Part shown: positions 16,630 through 27,495 of the stretch, in pieces
How positions within the stretch are numbered: position 1 is the stretch's first letter
Layout of the letters: each line of letters starts with the position of its first letter
NCBI RefSeq assembly: GCF_033807575.1
Contig: NC_084714.1
Coordinates: 1,458,501-1,522,500, forward strand
Length of the DNA: 64,000 nucleotides
Reading direction: 5' to 3'
Source of the DNA: Cydia pomonella
Taxonomy: Eukaryota; Arthropoda; Insecta; Lepidoptera; Tortricidae
The notes under the pieces: generated by a model
The model's input: the letters and a program-made list of their open reading frames with translations, nothing else
Databases searched by the model: none
Told to the model about the DNA's origin: nothing
Made by a program: the position numbers and the translations under genes

Positions 16630-17400
16630 ATCCGAATAATCGACCATAGGCACACATGGTCACATTCACATCTTACCTCTTCATCGTTGTACTACTGGGA
16701 CACATAGCCCTCTAGTAACTATTCATTGTATACTAGCTACTAATTCATTGTTATACTACAGGCACACATAGCCTACTAGTAACAACACACATGGTTGTGT
16801 ACTAGCTACCTATTCCTTGTTATACTATAGGCACACATAGCCCTCTAGCAGCAACACACATGGCCGCGTACTAGCCAACTATTCCTTGTTATAATACAGG
16901 CACACTTGGTCCTCTAGCAGCAACACACATGGTTGTGTACTAGCTACCTATTCCTTGTTATACTATAGGCACACATGGCCCTCTAGCAGCAACACACATG
17001 GTCGCGTACTAGCTATTCTTTGTTTTACTACAGGCACACATGGCCCTCTAGCAGCAACACACATGGCCGCGTACTAGCTACCTATTCCTTGTTATACTAC
17101 AGGCACACATGGCCCTCTAGCAGCAACACACATGGTCGCGTACTAGCTACCTATTCCTTGTTATACTACAGGCACACATGGCCCTCTAGCAGCAACACAT
17201 ATGGTCGCGTACTAGCTATTCTTTGTTTTACTACAGGCACACATGGCCCTCTAGCAGCAACACACATGGTCGCGTACTAGCTATTCTTTGTTTTACTACA
17301 GGCACACATGAACCTCTAGCAGCAACACACATGGTCGCGTATTAGCTAACTATTCTTTGTTTTACTATAGGCACACATTGCCTTTTAATAGCAACACTAG
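16630..17400. repeat. tandem array of ~65-70-bp units in the LTR-element leader
   Basis: About eleven copies of a unit containing 'GGCACACATGGCCCTCTAGC', 'CACACATGGTCGCGTACTAG' and 'CTATTCCTTGTTATACTACA'. Copies in the middle are nearly identical and those at the edges are more diverged. Some units lack 4-5 bases (CTATTCTTTG instead of CTACCTATTCCTTG). Confidence 0.9.
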
Positions 17401-17640
17401 CTACTAATCAACCAATCAACTAATCTTCAAAAGATAATGCACCCATTTTCACATGCTAGCTAGTATCGGAATAAATTGTTATAGAAAAACTTGACCTATT
17501 AGGGTTTAATTATATTATCGTCACTACCTATCTATTTGTTTAAAAATTGCAGCGATTTTATTTTTACAATCATCAACAAAAATAAATAAAAAATCTCAAT
17601 TCAAAATAACGTACCTTGCTTACTTGTCCGTTCCCTCTTC

Positions 17641-17943
17641 TGAGATTTCATAATTCAAAGTCAATCTAGTTGTAATTGATTTTATTAAATATGGCTACAT
17701 TCAAAGTATTCCACAACTAGCAATACGTCCGCACTCAACAAGCACTGTCACCATAATGGCTGCCTTTAGCAACCAATATGGCGCCTAGAACCGGACCGGA
17801 AACGAGTCGGATTGCCGTTTAAATACTCGCCTGTGATTGGCTACTTAGAACCGGGCTGACAGTTTTGATATTTAAGCGGCCAGACTTAATAACTGTGACA
17901 AAATTATTGTAAAATATGAAACTATTATTTAAAAATCATAACA
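17641..17943 (-). repeat. 5' LTR (right copy)
   Basis: 303 bases. Identical to the left LTR by eye over the shared 299 bases from GATTTCATAATTC to AAATCATAACA. A two-base difference sits at the outer end (TGAGATTTC here against TGATTTC). Confidence 0.9.
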
Positions 17944-18541
17944 GTATGGAACTCTAAAAAACGAATTATAGTATTTTCATTAATTTTTATTTTTTATATT
18001 TTTTCTTATAGAATAAGTCTCTCGAGCAAGGACGTTATACTTGGATTAATACGAGGATAGGAAGTAAACAATAGGAGACAAATTCGACTAGTTTTAATAG
18101 TAACTCGTGACATGGCGAAATGTTGTCTACTATTTACAAGCTATTATTTAACTTGCCCTGTTACTAATATGTTATGTTAGTGTGGGTCTTAGAATCTCAA
18201 TTTGACCCATTTTCCTGTTTCCGATTGAGCTGAAATTTTGCATATATAACGGATGACAATGCAATATTAAAATGACATGGAGCTGATCTGATGATGGAGA
18301 CAGGATGTGGCTAAGGTGGTCAATCTAATTGTTTGGGGTTGTTAGAATTGTCTTGATGAATATTAGTTGCCTGTGAAAGAAAATTATAGTCAGCGATAAA
18401 AACTTGTATCAAAAATGATTTTTTTGCCAAAAACTTTTAACCGTGGAGACATTTCTAGCGGCCTGGCAAAGGACACAGTAAGATTCTAAGGTCAAAGTGT
18501 ACGTTTATTAATATAATTTGTCTAAATTATTTATTATGACA
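17944..18541. other. end of the split repeat, then no gene
   Basis: 17944-17970 completes the repeat interrupted by the LTR element. The rest is AT-rich with no convincing ORF. Confidence 0.5.
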
Positions 18542-18804
18542 ACGACCGGTTTGGCCTAGTGGGTAGTGACCCTGCCTACGAAGGTGATGGTCCCGGGTTC
18601 AAATCCTAGTAAGGGCATGTATTCGTGTGATGAGTATGGATATTTGTTCCTGAGTCATGGGTGTTTTCTATGTATTTAAGTATTTATATATTATTTATAT
18701 CGTTGTCTAAGTACCCTCAACACAAGCCTTATTGAGCTTACTGTGGGACTTAGTCAATTTGTGTAATAATGTCCTATAATAATATTTATTTAATATTTAT
18801 TTAT
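18542..18804 (+). mobile_element. tRNA-derived SINE, family S1, with 8-bp target duplication
   Basis: The head has box A 'TGGCCTAGTGGGTAGTGACC' and box B 'GGGTTCAAATCC'. The body contains 'TTGTTCCTGAGTCATGGGTG' and the tail 'CTTATTGAGCTTACTGTGGG'. TTATGACA occurs on both sides (18534-18541 and 18805-18812), a clean insertion duplication. Confidence 0.85.
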
Positions 18805-18812
18805 TTATGACA

Positions 18813-19338
18813 TTGATAAATATACGGTACTATACTTTGTCCTTATTAATTAAATGACGAAACATTTTAACCTTTTGAACTCCACGCTTATTGTGTGCGT
18901 CATCGTTAAACCTTGTCGGGTGCACGAAGGCAGAGGGCCTACCGTGAACACCGAAGTTAGCGAATTGCGGGCATCTTTCTGTGTCACTCTAACTGACAAC
19001 ATTTCATTTATTATAAAACCTGAAATTTTACATATGATTTGGACGTATTTTGCTTCCTGAACACTGCAATACAATGTGTTTGTCCACGTATAGTCGAGCC
19101 GTTAACCACGTAAAATACGATGAATTTTATCAACAAATCACCCCCCATACCTATGTTTTTTTCTCAACCATTTTAAAACTGCAATCCTTCAAAGTTTTAT
19201 GCTGCCAAACACGTCTGCACTTAGTTAATGTACCATTATCTGTCCATTTACCTATCGCACATAAAAAAAAATCATTCGATAGCTTATGGATTAGGGCATT
19301 AATTTCAAGCATAAATGTTACGGAAAAATTTCTACAAA
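18813..19338. other. no gene seen
   Basis: Overlapping short ORFs on both strands at 18850-19355 have no recognisable domain. The region around 18900-18990 looks like a dispersed lepidopteran repeat. Confidence 0.45.
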
Positions 19339-19572
19339 TTACACCTCCCATCTAGTTGGAGGTCTGTGATCTGGTCTTGTTGAACGGGACCTCCACGCTT
19401 GCTTTCTCCACCTCCCATCATCTCTGCGACATACGTGCCCGGCCCAGGCCCATTTCAGAGTAGTAATCCACCGACCGATGTCTACTACTTTGGTCCGTCG
19501 CCGGATCTCCTGGTTTCGGATACTATCGCAGAGAGATATACCGAGCACTTTGAGCTTTTTCATTCCGCACAT
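19339..19572 (-). pseudogene. LINE reverse-transcriptase C-terminal fragment
   Basis: The minus strand reads 'LGISLCDSIRNQEIRRRTKV', 'KWAWAGHVCRRDDGRW' and 'RPDHRPPTRWEV', the usual end of a non-LTR retrotransposon polyprotein after the reverse transcriptase. It is 5'-truncated, with no catalytic part. Confidence 0.75.
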
Positions 19573-19974
19573 CGTTAACGTTCACGTCCATATAATTATG
19601 AAAGATTGTATGAAGTTCTGTGAGACGATGGATAAGCGAGAATCTTCTGTCTTGTATTAGTCTTCTTTCTTACATTTGTTCTGTTTTTCCTTTCTAGACT
19701 GTATCATGTACCAAGGTTGTATAAATACTGTCTATTATAAATTTCACAGTGTATTAGTTCGCTGTAATGCTGTGTACATTTTTTGAATCAATAAAAAAAA
19801 AAAAAAATGATATTGGAAAACATTTTGAGCATAGAATGTATACCAGAACACGTACATTAAACAGTTGAATTAGTAAACTGAATGCATATTTTTATTTCAT
19901 TCAAGCGCCTACAAAATATGTACACGAATTGTTCCGTATAGAATAAACTTGCTTCGTCAAAAGCTGTAGGATCG

Positions 19975-20103
19975 TACAACCATGGAGTGGAGGACGTGTA
20001 TCACTACGTTTTCAATAAATTACCGGTTGAGCTCAAATATATTTGTGACCCCGATACCTTTAAAACCAAGCTACATGCGTTTTTACTTCAAAAATGTTTT
20101 TAA
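19975..20103 (+). pseudogene. LINE ORF2 C-terminal fragment (Jockey/CR1-like)
   Basis: The plus strand reads 'VYHYVFNKLPVELKYI', then 'FKTKLHAFLLQKCF' and a stop at 20101-20103. This is the conserved end of Jockey/CR1-type LINE proteins, followed by an AT-rich 3' region. Confidence 0.65.
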
Positions 20104-20645
20104 ACTATTGAAGAATTATTTTATCGTGACATAGGGAATATTTTTTTTTAATGCTGACATTCCGATTTCAAATAGTTGATTACTGTTTGTTTGTAGTTTA
20201 TCGCCCTTTTGGAAATTTTAACATAATTATAAATAACATGTAACTGACATTTTTCAATTTTTAATTATATAATTTTTACTTTTTACTAGGTGACATTTTT
20301 CTCTTAATTTATTTTCTTATTCTAATATGTTCCAAAAATGTTTTTTTTTTTTAATTTTTAAATGATATTATTTAATTAATTTTTCTTTTTACTTGTTGAC
20401 ATTATTAGATTTTTTCTAGTATTTTTTAATTATTGAAAATTTTTGTTATTACTATTCATGTTTTATTTTATTTTGGGCTATCTATTTGCGGCGATCGATT
20501 TATTTGAATTAGTTTTAATATTTATTTTTATGTTATGATGTTTATTTTTGATATATTTTTTGTATGCATGTGCCTAGATTTAAGATTTTTCAAACACAAT
20601 GTAATATTGTTATTGAATAAAAATGATGATGATGATGATGATGAT
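20104..20645 (+). repeat. AT-rich LINE 3' region ending in a (GAT)n tract
   Basis: Follows the LINE protein end. A CAAACACAATGTAATATTG stretch and AATAAAA precede an ATGATG microsatellite at about 20622-20645, the usual tail of lepidopteran LINEs. Confidence 0.55.
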
Positions 20646-20706
20646 ATCGTCAAAGCGCTTTTTTGAGCGGCATTGAATTCCGTCGTACATCATGGTTAGG
20701 CAGTGT

Positions 20707-20862
20707 CTTACGTGAGCGAATAACTCGCGATCGCGAAGCGGCGCGGCGCGGGTGAATACAATACTTTGATACCTATGGAAGTGTCCTACGTGGGCGATCT
20801 CGTTGTGAACGCGAATGCCGTTGGGCCGCCGCGCCGCATTCGCGAGTCATCGCTCACGTAAG
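20707..20862. mobile_element. imperfect foldback element, GC-rich arms
   Basis: The left arm CTTACGTGAGCG, then AACTCGCGA and GCGGCGCGGCG, is repeated inverted at the right end with small differences. There is no ORF. Confidence 0.65.
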
Positions 20863-21916
20863 CCGTTGCGTCACTTGTGACAGTTGTGTTCAGTAAAGTC
20901 TAAACTAACTACCATTTGATTATGCGGTCGTATCAGATATACACGTTCTTATGGAAGGTGGAGGTAAGGAATGAAATCTCCATGTACCAAAAAGTGTCAT
21001 CCAAAAACCTTAAATAGGTGGCGCTACAATACCTAGAATACTTGAAAAAAAAATCAAATCATAGACAGGGCACTCCATTCCGTCAATAACGCCTAAGTTC
21101 TTAGCTACTCTAGCGCTAATCTGGAGAGATTTGGAACTATTATTTATAGCTGACAGCTGGACACTTTTGCAACAGTTCTACCATAAGAGATTTCACTCCT
21201 TTTAATTCCACACTCCATACATGTTGTATAGAGGGATGTCAATATAATCAAAGAGCATATAATCACTACGTTAATAAATCTTTATTTCGTAAAGACATAA
21301 GTATGTTACATGAGTAGGTAGGTATATATAATAGACTTTTACATTACTTATTACTTTAGGTTGCTACATTCGTTGCCGTCAACACTATAAATATATTATT
21401 ATGCGTAGGTATTAAGAGATTACCATCGCGACATCGAATGTATCAACATGAATTGAATAAGCTTATAATTAGGTAACTAATGTTTTATCATTCTTAACAA
21501 TCTGATTTGTGATTCATCACTTAAGTTGTCATTAACATCCTTTGCACTGAATGCTGTCCTTTACCTCCCGTACTAGTTACGAGTATAAACTGTATCACGG
21601 TGAGGTAAGAATCGTCATCCATTTGCATGTGATATGAAAAACACAATAATATATGGAAGTTGGAGTGTTACAATTATTCTACCAAAATGTATTAAATACT
21701 AAATATTTTATCAGCTATGTTACATTTTACCAGTTAAGTATTTTAACACTAAATTCTACGATGATTGCTATAATAATAAAGTTCTAAAATAAATATATGT
21801 CAATGTAATTTGTCTAAAATTATCATGATCATTCAAGTAGCATGTATCTATGACTGGTACAAAATTATTATACCTTTTAATACATGGAAATCATACCAAA
21901 AAAGAGGTGTTGGTTT
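20863..21916. other. no gene seen
   Basis: AT-rich with no conserved ORF or clear repeat boundary. Confidence 0.5.
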
Positions 21917-22641
21917 ACGTCAAATGAGGTAGTTCTGTTTTATATAAATGGTAGTGATGAAATAGTAATGATAAATCCAAGTTTTCGACCTCGAAAGCCC
22001 TTCGGATCCTTGTGTGTATAATATACAGTACAGCGAGGGAAATTGTTATAGCTCTTATCTCTTGTATATCTTTGATGAATCAGGCTGGTCTTCTGAATCC
22101 ACAGCACTCCTTTTGGGGCCAGCGTGTGTGGTAGCATTTCTTCGTCAACCTGATCAGGCCGGTCGAAATTGTCATTTGATGGTGGATTATCAATGAATGG
22201 TTTTTCAATGTCGGCACACATCTCCGGTCCTGTATATTCTCGCAGGATTGACCATTGCTGTAGTTACAAACAGCTGAGCATTTGAATCCTGCTTTCCTGC
22301 AACCACAGCTGCTGGTACAACCTTTTTTGAGTTACAGTTAGTTCAAAATTTTACAAACCTTTGAGAAGCCGTATCTTATTAACTATTTGGCTTACTAAGA
22401 AAAAATATAGTCAATTAATTGCAAATTTCTTCTTCTTAAAAGTGTGCATAGTGACTTTTGCCGTAATTCTAGATTTTAGTGCAAAAAAAAATTACAACAA
22501 CTGAAAATAGTCCTAAAATTTAATCGATTTTCATGTACTTTTCAATGATTTCAAGGGCTTACGAGGTCGAAAACTTGTATTTATTATTACCATTTCATCA
22601 CTACCAACATATTAAAAAAACAGAACTACCTCATTTGATGT
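21917..22641. mobile_element. 725-bp element with ~88-bp terminal inverted repeats
   Basis: The left end 21917-22004 and the right end 22552-22641 are inverted copies. Shared blocks are CAAATGAGGTAGTTCTGTTT, GGTAGTGATGAAAT and AAGTTTTCGACCTCG. The interior has only short ORFs, so it would depend on an outside transposase. Confidence 0.75.
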
Positions 22642-24180
22642 TAGGTAAAATGTACCAATTCCATGGGCTATTTGGCTAGTTGTCATAAACAAAAATTGTT
22701 ACAGAAAGAAAATAGAGCGAGCAGAAGTTTTGTAACTTTTAAACTATGGGTTTTCATGCAGTTTTCACCTATCAATAAAGTGATTCTTGAGGAAGGTTTA
22801 GGTGTATGACTTTATTCGTCAGATAAGAGGCAAGTAGGTAGTTTATTCAGGACTTTACTTGGACATTCTGAATCAGACCCTAAATGTTTTAATTATGCTA
22901 AGTGATTAGCAAAACAATTTTTGGAAACAAATCTAATTATTTTAACAAATATTGTCGAGCAAAATATGACTTAAAAATACACAAGTGACCCGTTTTAAGA
23001 CGTTACGCTCTAGCTCAAACCCTCACACGTAAATAGATAAATGATTTATCATCTCTCTAATTCGTACGACAACCAAATGAGTGGCATTCGGACTTTTAAT
23101 GTTTGATCTTGATTTGATATTTCTTACTTACTCGCACTTGTGTTTGTGTATTGTGACAAACGAAATGCATTGTTAATAGCTTTTATTATTATTTATAAAA
23201 TCGCTTTAGTACATTGTGTATTATGGCCGATAAACCAGAATTTATGAACGGGCGTGAATTAAAGCCTGAAGCCAAAGGCCTCCTGTACCGCTCGTAGTTC
23301 ACACGATGTTTTTCATCTCACTTGTGAGGAAAAAAATGAAAAAAACCTTCTGCCTAGTTTCGGACGTACAGATTACAGCCCTAGGTTGAAATTTAGGATT
23401 TACGGAATGCATCGCCTAGCAAGTATGATGAAATAGTTATTTGTGTCCCAAGGGAGCAAAAAATTGTTACACGCGTGGCAAACACGCGGTACGGAATGTC
23501 CTACGATTCCTCTCGTGGTGCGCATACTATTTTTCTGCTCGACGGAGGCGGAAAGCGGCAACTTCCTTTAGCGCAGCGGGAGCAAAGTTGACGCTTTCCG
23601 CCCGGAGGGCAGAAATAGTATATTATATACCTTGGCAGTAAAGTAAGAAATGTCTCAAATCAAAAGTTGAAACTTTCCGGCCGGAGGGCAGAAATATATA
23701 ATTAATAATAATAATTTTGATAGAATATCCAATTAAGATTTATTTTTAAAGTTCCAACTCCGTATATTATTTTAAAGTTCCAATATAATGTTTTTAGAAT
23801 TTTAAGCTAATTTTTTGATATTGCATTATTTTTCCTGTATATTCATTATTTCTGGACAAAAATAATACCTACAAGATTATTTTACTATTTTTAAAACTTA
23901 ATAAAACTTTTGCCCTTCCTTTTTTTTAACATTCCTAAAGCTTCAAAACATCTTTTATCATTTTTTAAACTTTTTTTTCTTAATTCTAACCTCCAAGTCC
24001 TCTAACTAACCTCACCGCAGTTTTATGCAATCTAACCATCATTTGACCTTATTGCAGTAAGAGGACATTCACCGCAAAAACAAAAAACCTACAATCAGAA
24101 GCAATCGCATTCCTTATAGTATTTATCGTACCTATTAGATATACTCTGTCCTCTGATACGCGAAGTGCGAAACCTAAGTA
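22642..24180. other. no gene; short direct repeat near 23.6 kb
   Basis: AT-rich, with one GC-richer block at 23430-23700. In it CTTTCCGCCCGGAGGGCAGA (about 23594) recurs as CTTTCCGGCCGGAGGGCAGA (about 23673). No conserved protein is seen. Confidence 0.5.
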
Positions 24181-24224
24181 CCACATAAGGTACCGAAGAC
24201 TTTTTCCATTTTATTTCCTATTCC

Positions 24225-24506
24225 CCACCACGCGGCTAGAAAATGGCGGACGGCGAGTCAGTGTTGCGCGCGATTTTCGACGCGAGCGCACGCCGCACAG
24301 CGTTCGAATGTTAAAACGATCGAGACAGTGAACAGTGAATCTTTAAGTTTTTCGGCCAGTGCTGCAGTGAACTTTGGTGTTTACTATTTCGTTACAGTTT
24401 ATTGGAAGTTTTAAAGGATGTTAAGAGAATTGTATCCTGTTTTGTGCAAGTGCTATTGTTTGCTTTGTTGATGCGAACCAGCTGTCAAAACATCTATACT
24501 GTCAAG
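24225..24506 (+). promoter_or_regulatory. candidate promoter and first exon with perfect splice donor
   Basis: A GC-rich stretch (24235-24310) holds AAAATGGCGG (YY1-like) and an arthropod initiator-like GAGTCAGTG near 24256. About 250 bases on, CAAG|GTAAGT at 24503-24512 is an ideal donor. One frame leading to the donor has a hydrophobic run 'CFVQVLLFALLM' then 'RTSCQNIYTVK', like a signal peptide. The first in-frame ATG (24471) comes at the end of that run, and the frame is closed upstream by TGA at 24336. The exon may therefore be 5' untranslated or start translation elsewhere. The gene is not identified. Confidence 0.42.
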
Positions 24507-24540
24507 GTAAGTCCGATAGATTTCGGAACCTGTCCCTCTT

Positions 24541-24868
24541 TTATCGAATTCATTCACTATTTCGAGTTTTTTGCTAGTATATTTATCTTAAAATGTATTT
24601 GATACACATTTGTTTTTATAGAGACTTAATATTTGTACACACACCATACGCATTTACTTACTTGCGAATTTCATTGTTGCATTAAATGTTAGAAAGGTTT
24701 ATTTAGTTTGCAATATGTTAGACATTATTATTATCGAATTCATTCACTATTTCGAGTTATTTGTTAGTAGAATCGTGTTAAAATGTATTTGTTACTCGTT
24801 TGTTTTTATAGGGACTTATTTGTACACCTGTATTTACTTACTGATTGTATTTTTGCATTAAATGTTAT
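24541..24868 (+). repeat. local tandem duplication, 190-base spacing
   Basis: 24541-24691 and 24731-24868 both begin TTATCGAATTCATTCACTAT and both end GCATTAAATGTTA, with small insertions and substitutions. It lies just after the candidate splice donor. Confidence 0.75.
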
Positions 24869-26805
24869 AAGCAACATTAAATATTAAATGAACTACACAT
24901 GCCACAAGTCTGTTGTTGAGGTAAAAAGTCGAGCTTAGGTCATCGAGATTATTTTTGGACGGAACTTGTTTTGCTTTAATAAGACTTTAACGAGCGACTG
25001 AGTTTTGTGTAAACTTTTTTGTTCCCATTAATTTGATTCTTGTCAGGTTATCATTTTTCGGATATTACAATTTTTATTTGTTAATGTATAATTTTATAAT
25101 TTTTACATTGGGCAAAACAGGAAATATATTTTTTTTAAATATACAAATTTGCACTGTCGCTTGCAGACGATCTTCTTGATAAACATAAGTTTAACTTGAT
25201 CATCAAAGACACGTGTCCAATATTATTTAATACGTTTCTTTGAACATATAAATTATATGCCCTTGACAGTGAGCTATTTTTCTCTTTAAAAATGTTGAAC
25301 TATGTCATGGCGACAAAAAACAAACATTTTTAAAACCGAAACATACACAAGATTACCTACCATACATTATATGATAAATATAAAATTAACAATTACGCAC
25401 TTTTGCTATATGGTGAACTTTTCGGCTAGAAGTGTAAAATTCACCCGATATCAGTTAAACCTTTTAATTATCAAATAATCTTCACGTGGTATGACGTGTA
25501 CGTTGAAGATATATATTTATTTCGATTAACATTACTATACAATTTGTAGAATACACTATAAAACTTAAAACCTAAATCTATTATCAAATTAGTTACAACT
25601 TTTAAATGTACGTAAATAATAGCTTGTTTACTATCAAAAACACAAACATGCTATTTACACTTGTTTTCTGAATAACAAAAGATTTGCAACGATTCATTCA
25701 CATTGAAATTCTTTAGGAACATTGAACAATTCGTAGTGACGCAAGAATGATTTCTCATTGATTCATTGGCCTCAAGATCAATCGAGTGAACTCTGTTAGT
25801 AAACATGGAGTTATTGTTAAATGATCAGCCCTGGAGGCCTTTAAATGTTAAATACGTGTGTTGGGGATTAAATCTACTTATTATAATGTGTACTGCAGCT
25901 TAATAGGTGGTATTTACACACTTTTACGTGCTTAATCGATAGCATATGCAAGGTAATCACGCATTACGTACGATAATTACTTTTTACCTTTAATATAATA
26001 CAAACCTGCCAAAGAAATAAAATACTATTATGTATGAAATAAGTAATGACCTTTTTTAATTCTAATCTGTGACATAATCCTAATAATAATCCTAAAAGTT
26101 AATATTTACATATAACACAATAAAAAAAATGCACAGCCAAAACTTTTTATGTTGGTAATCTCTGAAGCGTAAAAATGGCAACCGAGTTGAATTTTTTTCG
26201 ATCTTAGTTTATAAATGTTGTAGGTAAATCTGGGTTTCGTTCGTTTATTTCGTTTTAAGGATTGACATTGGCCATCCAAAATATATTTTTTGTACATACA
26301 AATAAAACATTTTTAATGACACCCCAATAATGAATAAGATCTGTTTTGTTATAATTCTGATGGATTTACCTAATTTTACGGGAATAAAGTATTCAGACTT
26401 TTTGGTTACCGTATAATTAATTGAATTTAAATACAAACAGTAGTTTAGCCGTACAGTCCCTGCCAGGTGCTATGGCCAGGGGCCAGGTGCGCGACCGTTT
26501 GCATCGCGGACCGTTAGGTGAAAAATACTTATTGCTTTAACTGCATTTGTTGAGAAATATTTAGTAAGCAGCTAAGTAAGAAAAATGCTATCAATTGACG
26601 ACATATACGGAAAGCAGAAAGGATTCCTTTTAAGCTAGTGTTCCGGTTTTAGCTCACGTGTTTTTAGTCAGTCGCGCGACATGTTACCAAAAATTAGAGA
26701 GTACTCCCGGTACTGGTTTTCTACACGGTGTTTCACGAGGAATCCGAGAGATTTTAACAGTGCATTTACTGATCATATTTGAAGAATAAAAAAAAAAAAA
26801 AAAAA
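24869..26805. other. no gene seen
   Basis: AT-rich DNA. Short ORFs at 26106-26436 (minus) have no recognisable features. Confidence 0.5.
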
Positions 26806-26991
26806 ATTATAGGACATTATTACACAAATTGACTAAGTCCCACAGTAAGCTCAATAAGGCTTGTGTTGAAAGTACTTAGACAACGGTATATATAATATAT
26901 AAATATTTATAAATACTTAAATACATAGAAAACATCCATGACTCAGGAACAAATATCCATGCTCATCACACAAATAAATGCCCTTACCAGG
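26806..26991 (-). mobile_element. SINE family S1, 5'-truncated
   Basis: Inverse orientation: tail 'CCCACAGTAAGCTCAATAAG' then 'CCATGACTCAGGAACAAATA'. It stops at CCCTTACCAG, so the tRNA-like head is missing. An A run of about 20 precedes the tail at 26787-26806. Confidence 0.8.
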
Positions 26992-27295
26992 AAAACACCA
27001 AGAATAAAATGTGTGGAATTCGCCTATTTTCAGAGTTAATGCCAATAGAAAACCAAACATGCTTTCATCATATAACTTTTAAAAAGAAGATTTACCTTAT
27101 GGTTAAACATGCCTGTAAGATTCCATTAAGAAATTGGCTTTAAACATCCACTTATATGTTTACACAAAATGCTACGTCATACTCAAATCGGAAGGTTTGG
27201 AAGTACAGGGAAAATGACTTTGCCCCCCAATGAGATACTCGTAGTTACTTTACGAGTAAACGTAAATATAGGCTACTGTTTTAACATCAAATACT

Positions 27296-27495
27296 TACTC
27301 CGTGAGCTCAGTGACCCAAAATGAGACGGCTTCAGACACAAGACAGCGCTACTTTTCTCGGTCCTGTGCGACTTCTCGTCAATTGTTGACTCGGAGTTCG
27401 CCGAAATCCGCCTCCACCAAGTCTCTCCAGCGATACCTGGGGCATCCGACAGGACGTCCTCCTGTTAGGGGGGCTAGGAACGCTCTTTTAGCATT
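27296..27495 (-). pseudogene. LINE reverse-transcriptase C-terminal fragment
   Basis: The minus strand reads 'CPRYRWRDLVEADF', then 'REVAQDREK' and 'LVSEAVSFWVTEL'. It is the same family as 50822-51258 but diverged, with stops. Confidence 0.7.

Larger units (their letters stand above)
13479..17943 (-). mobile_element. LTR retrotransposon, gag-only (non-autonomous), leftward
   Basis: Two direct repeats of about 300 bases flank a leftward gag gene. The element is 4.5 kb. The gag gene is followed by a broken protease remnant, and there is no reverse transcriptase, RNase H or integrase. The leader between the right LTR and gag is almost 2 kb and mostly tandem repeats. Movement would need enzymes from another element. 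Gag style and protease suggest the Ty3/Gypsy group, without certainty. A clear primer-binding site, polypurine tract or target duplication could not be identified. Confidence 0.85.

Noticed and set aside
15860..16649. Glu/Phe/Leu-rich (minus) and Ser/Asn-rich (plus) ORFs
   Set aside because: Translation of the 12-bp array in the leader of the LTR element; open only because the unit lacks stops.
16630..17400. CRISPR-like spaced repeat
   Set aside because: Units are contiguous tandem copies with diverged positions, not identical repeats with unique spacers, and the DNA is eukaryotic.
24243..24314. Short ORF beginning ATGGCGGACGGC in the GC-rich block
   Set aside because: Only about 23 codons, and the ATG lies upstream of the probable initiator; the ATGGCGG is better read as a YY1-like site.
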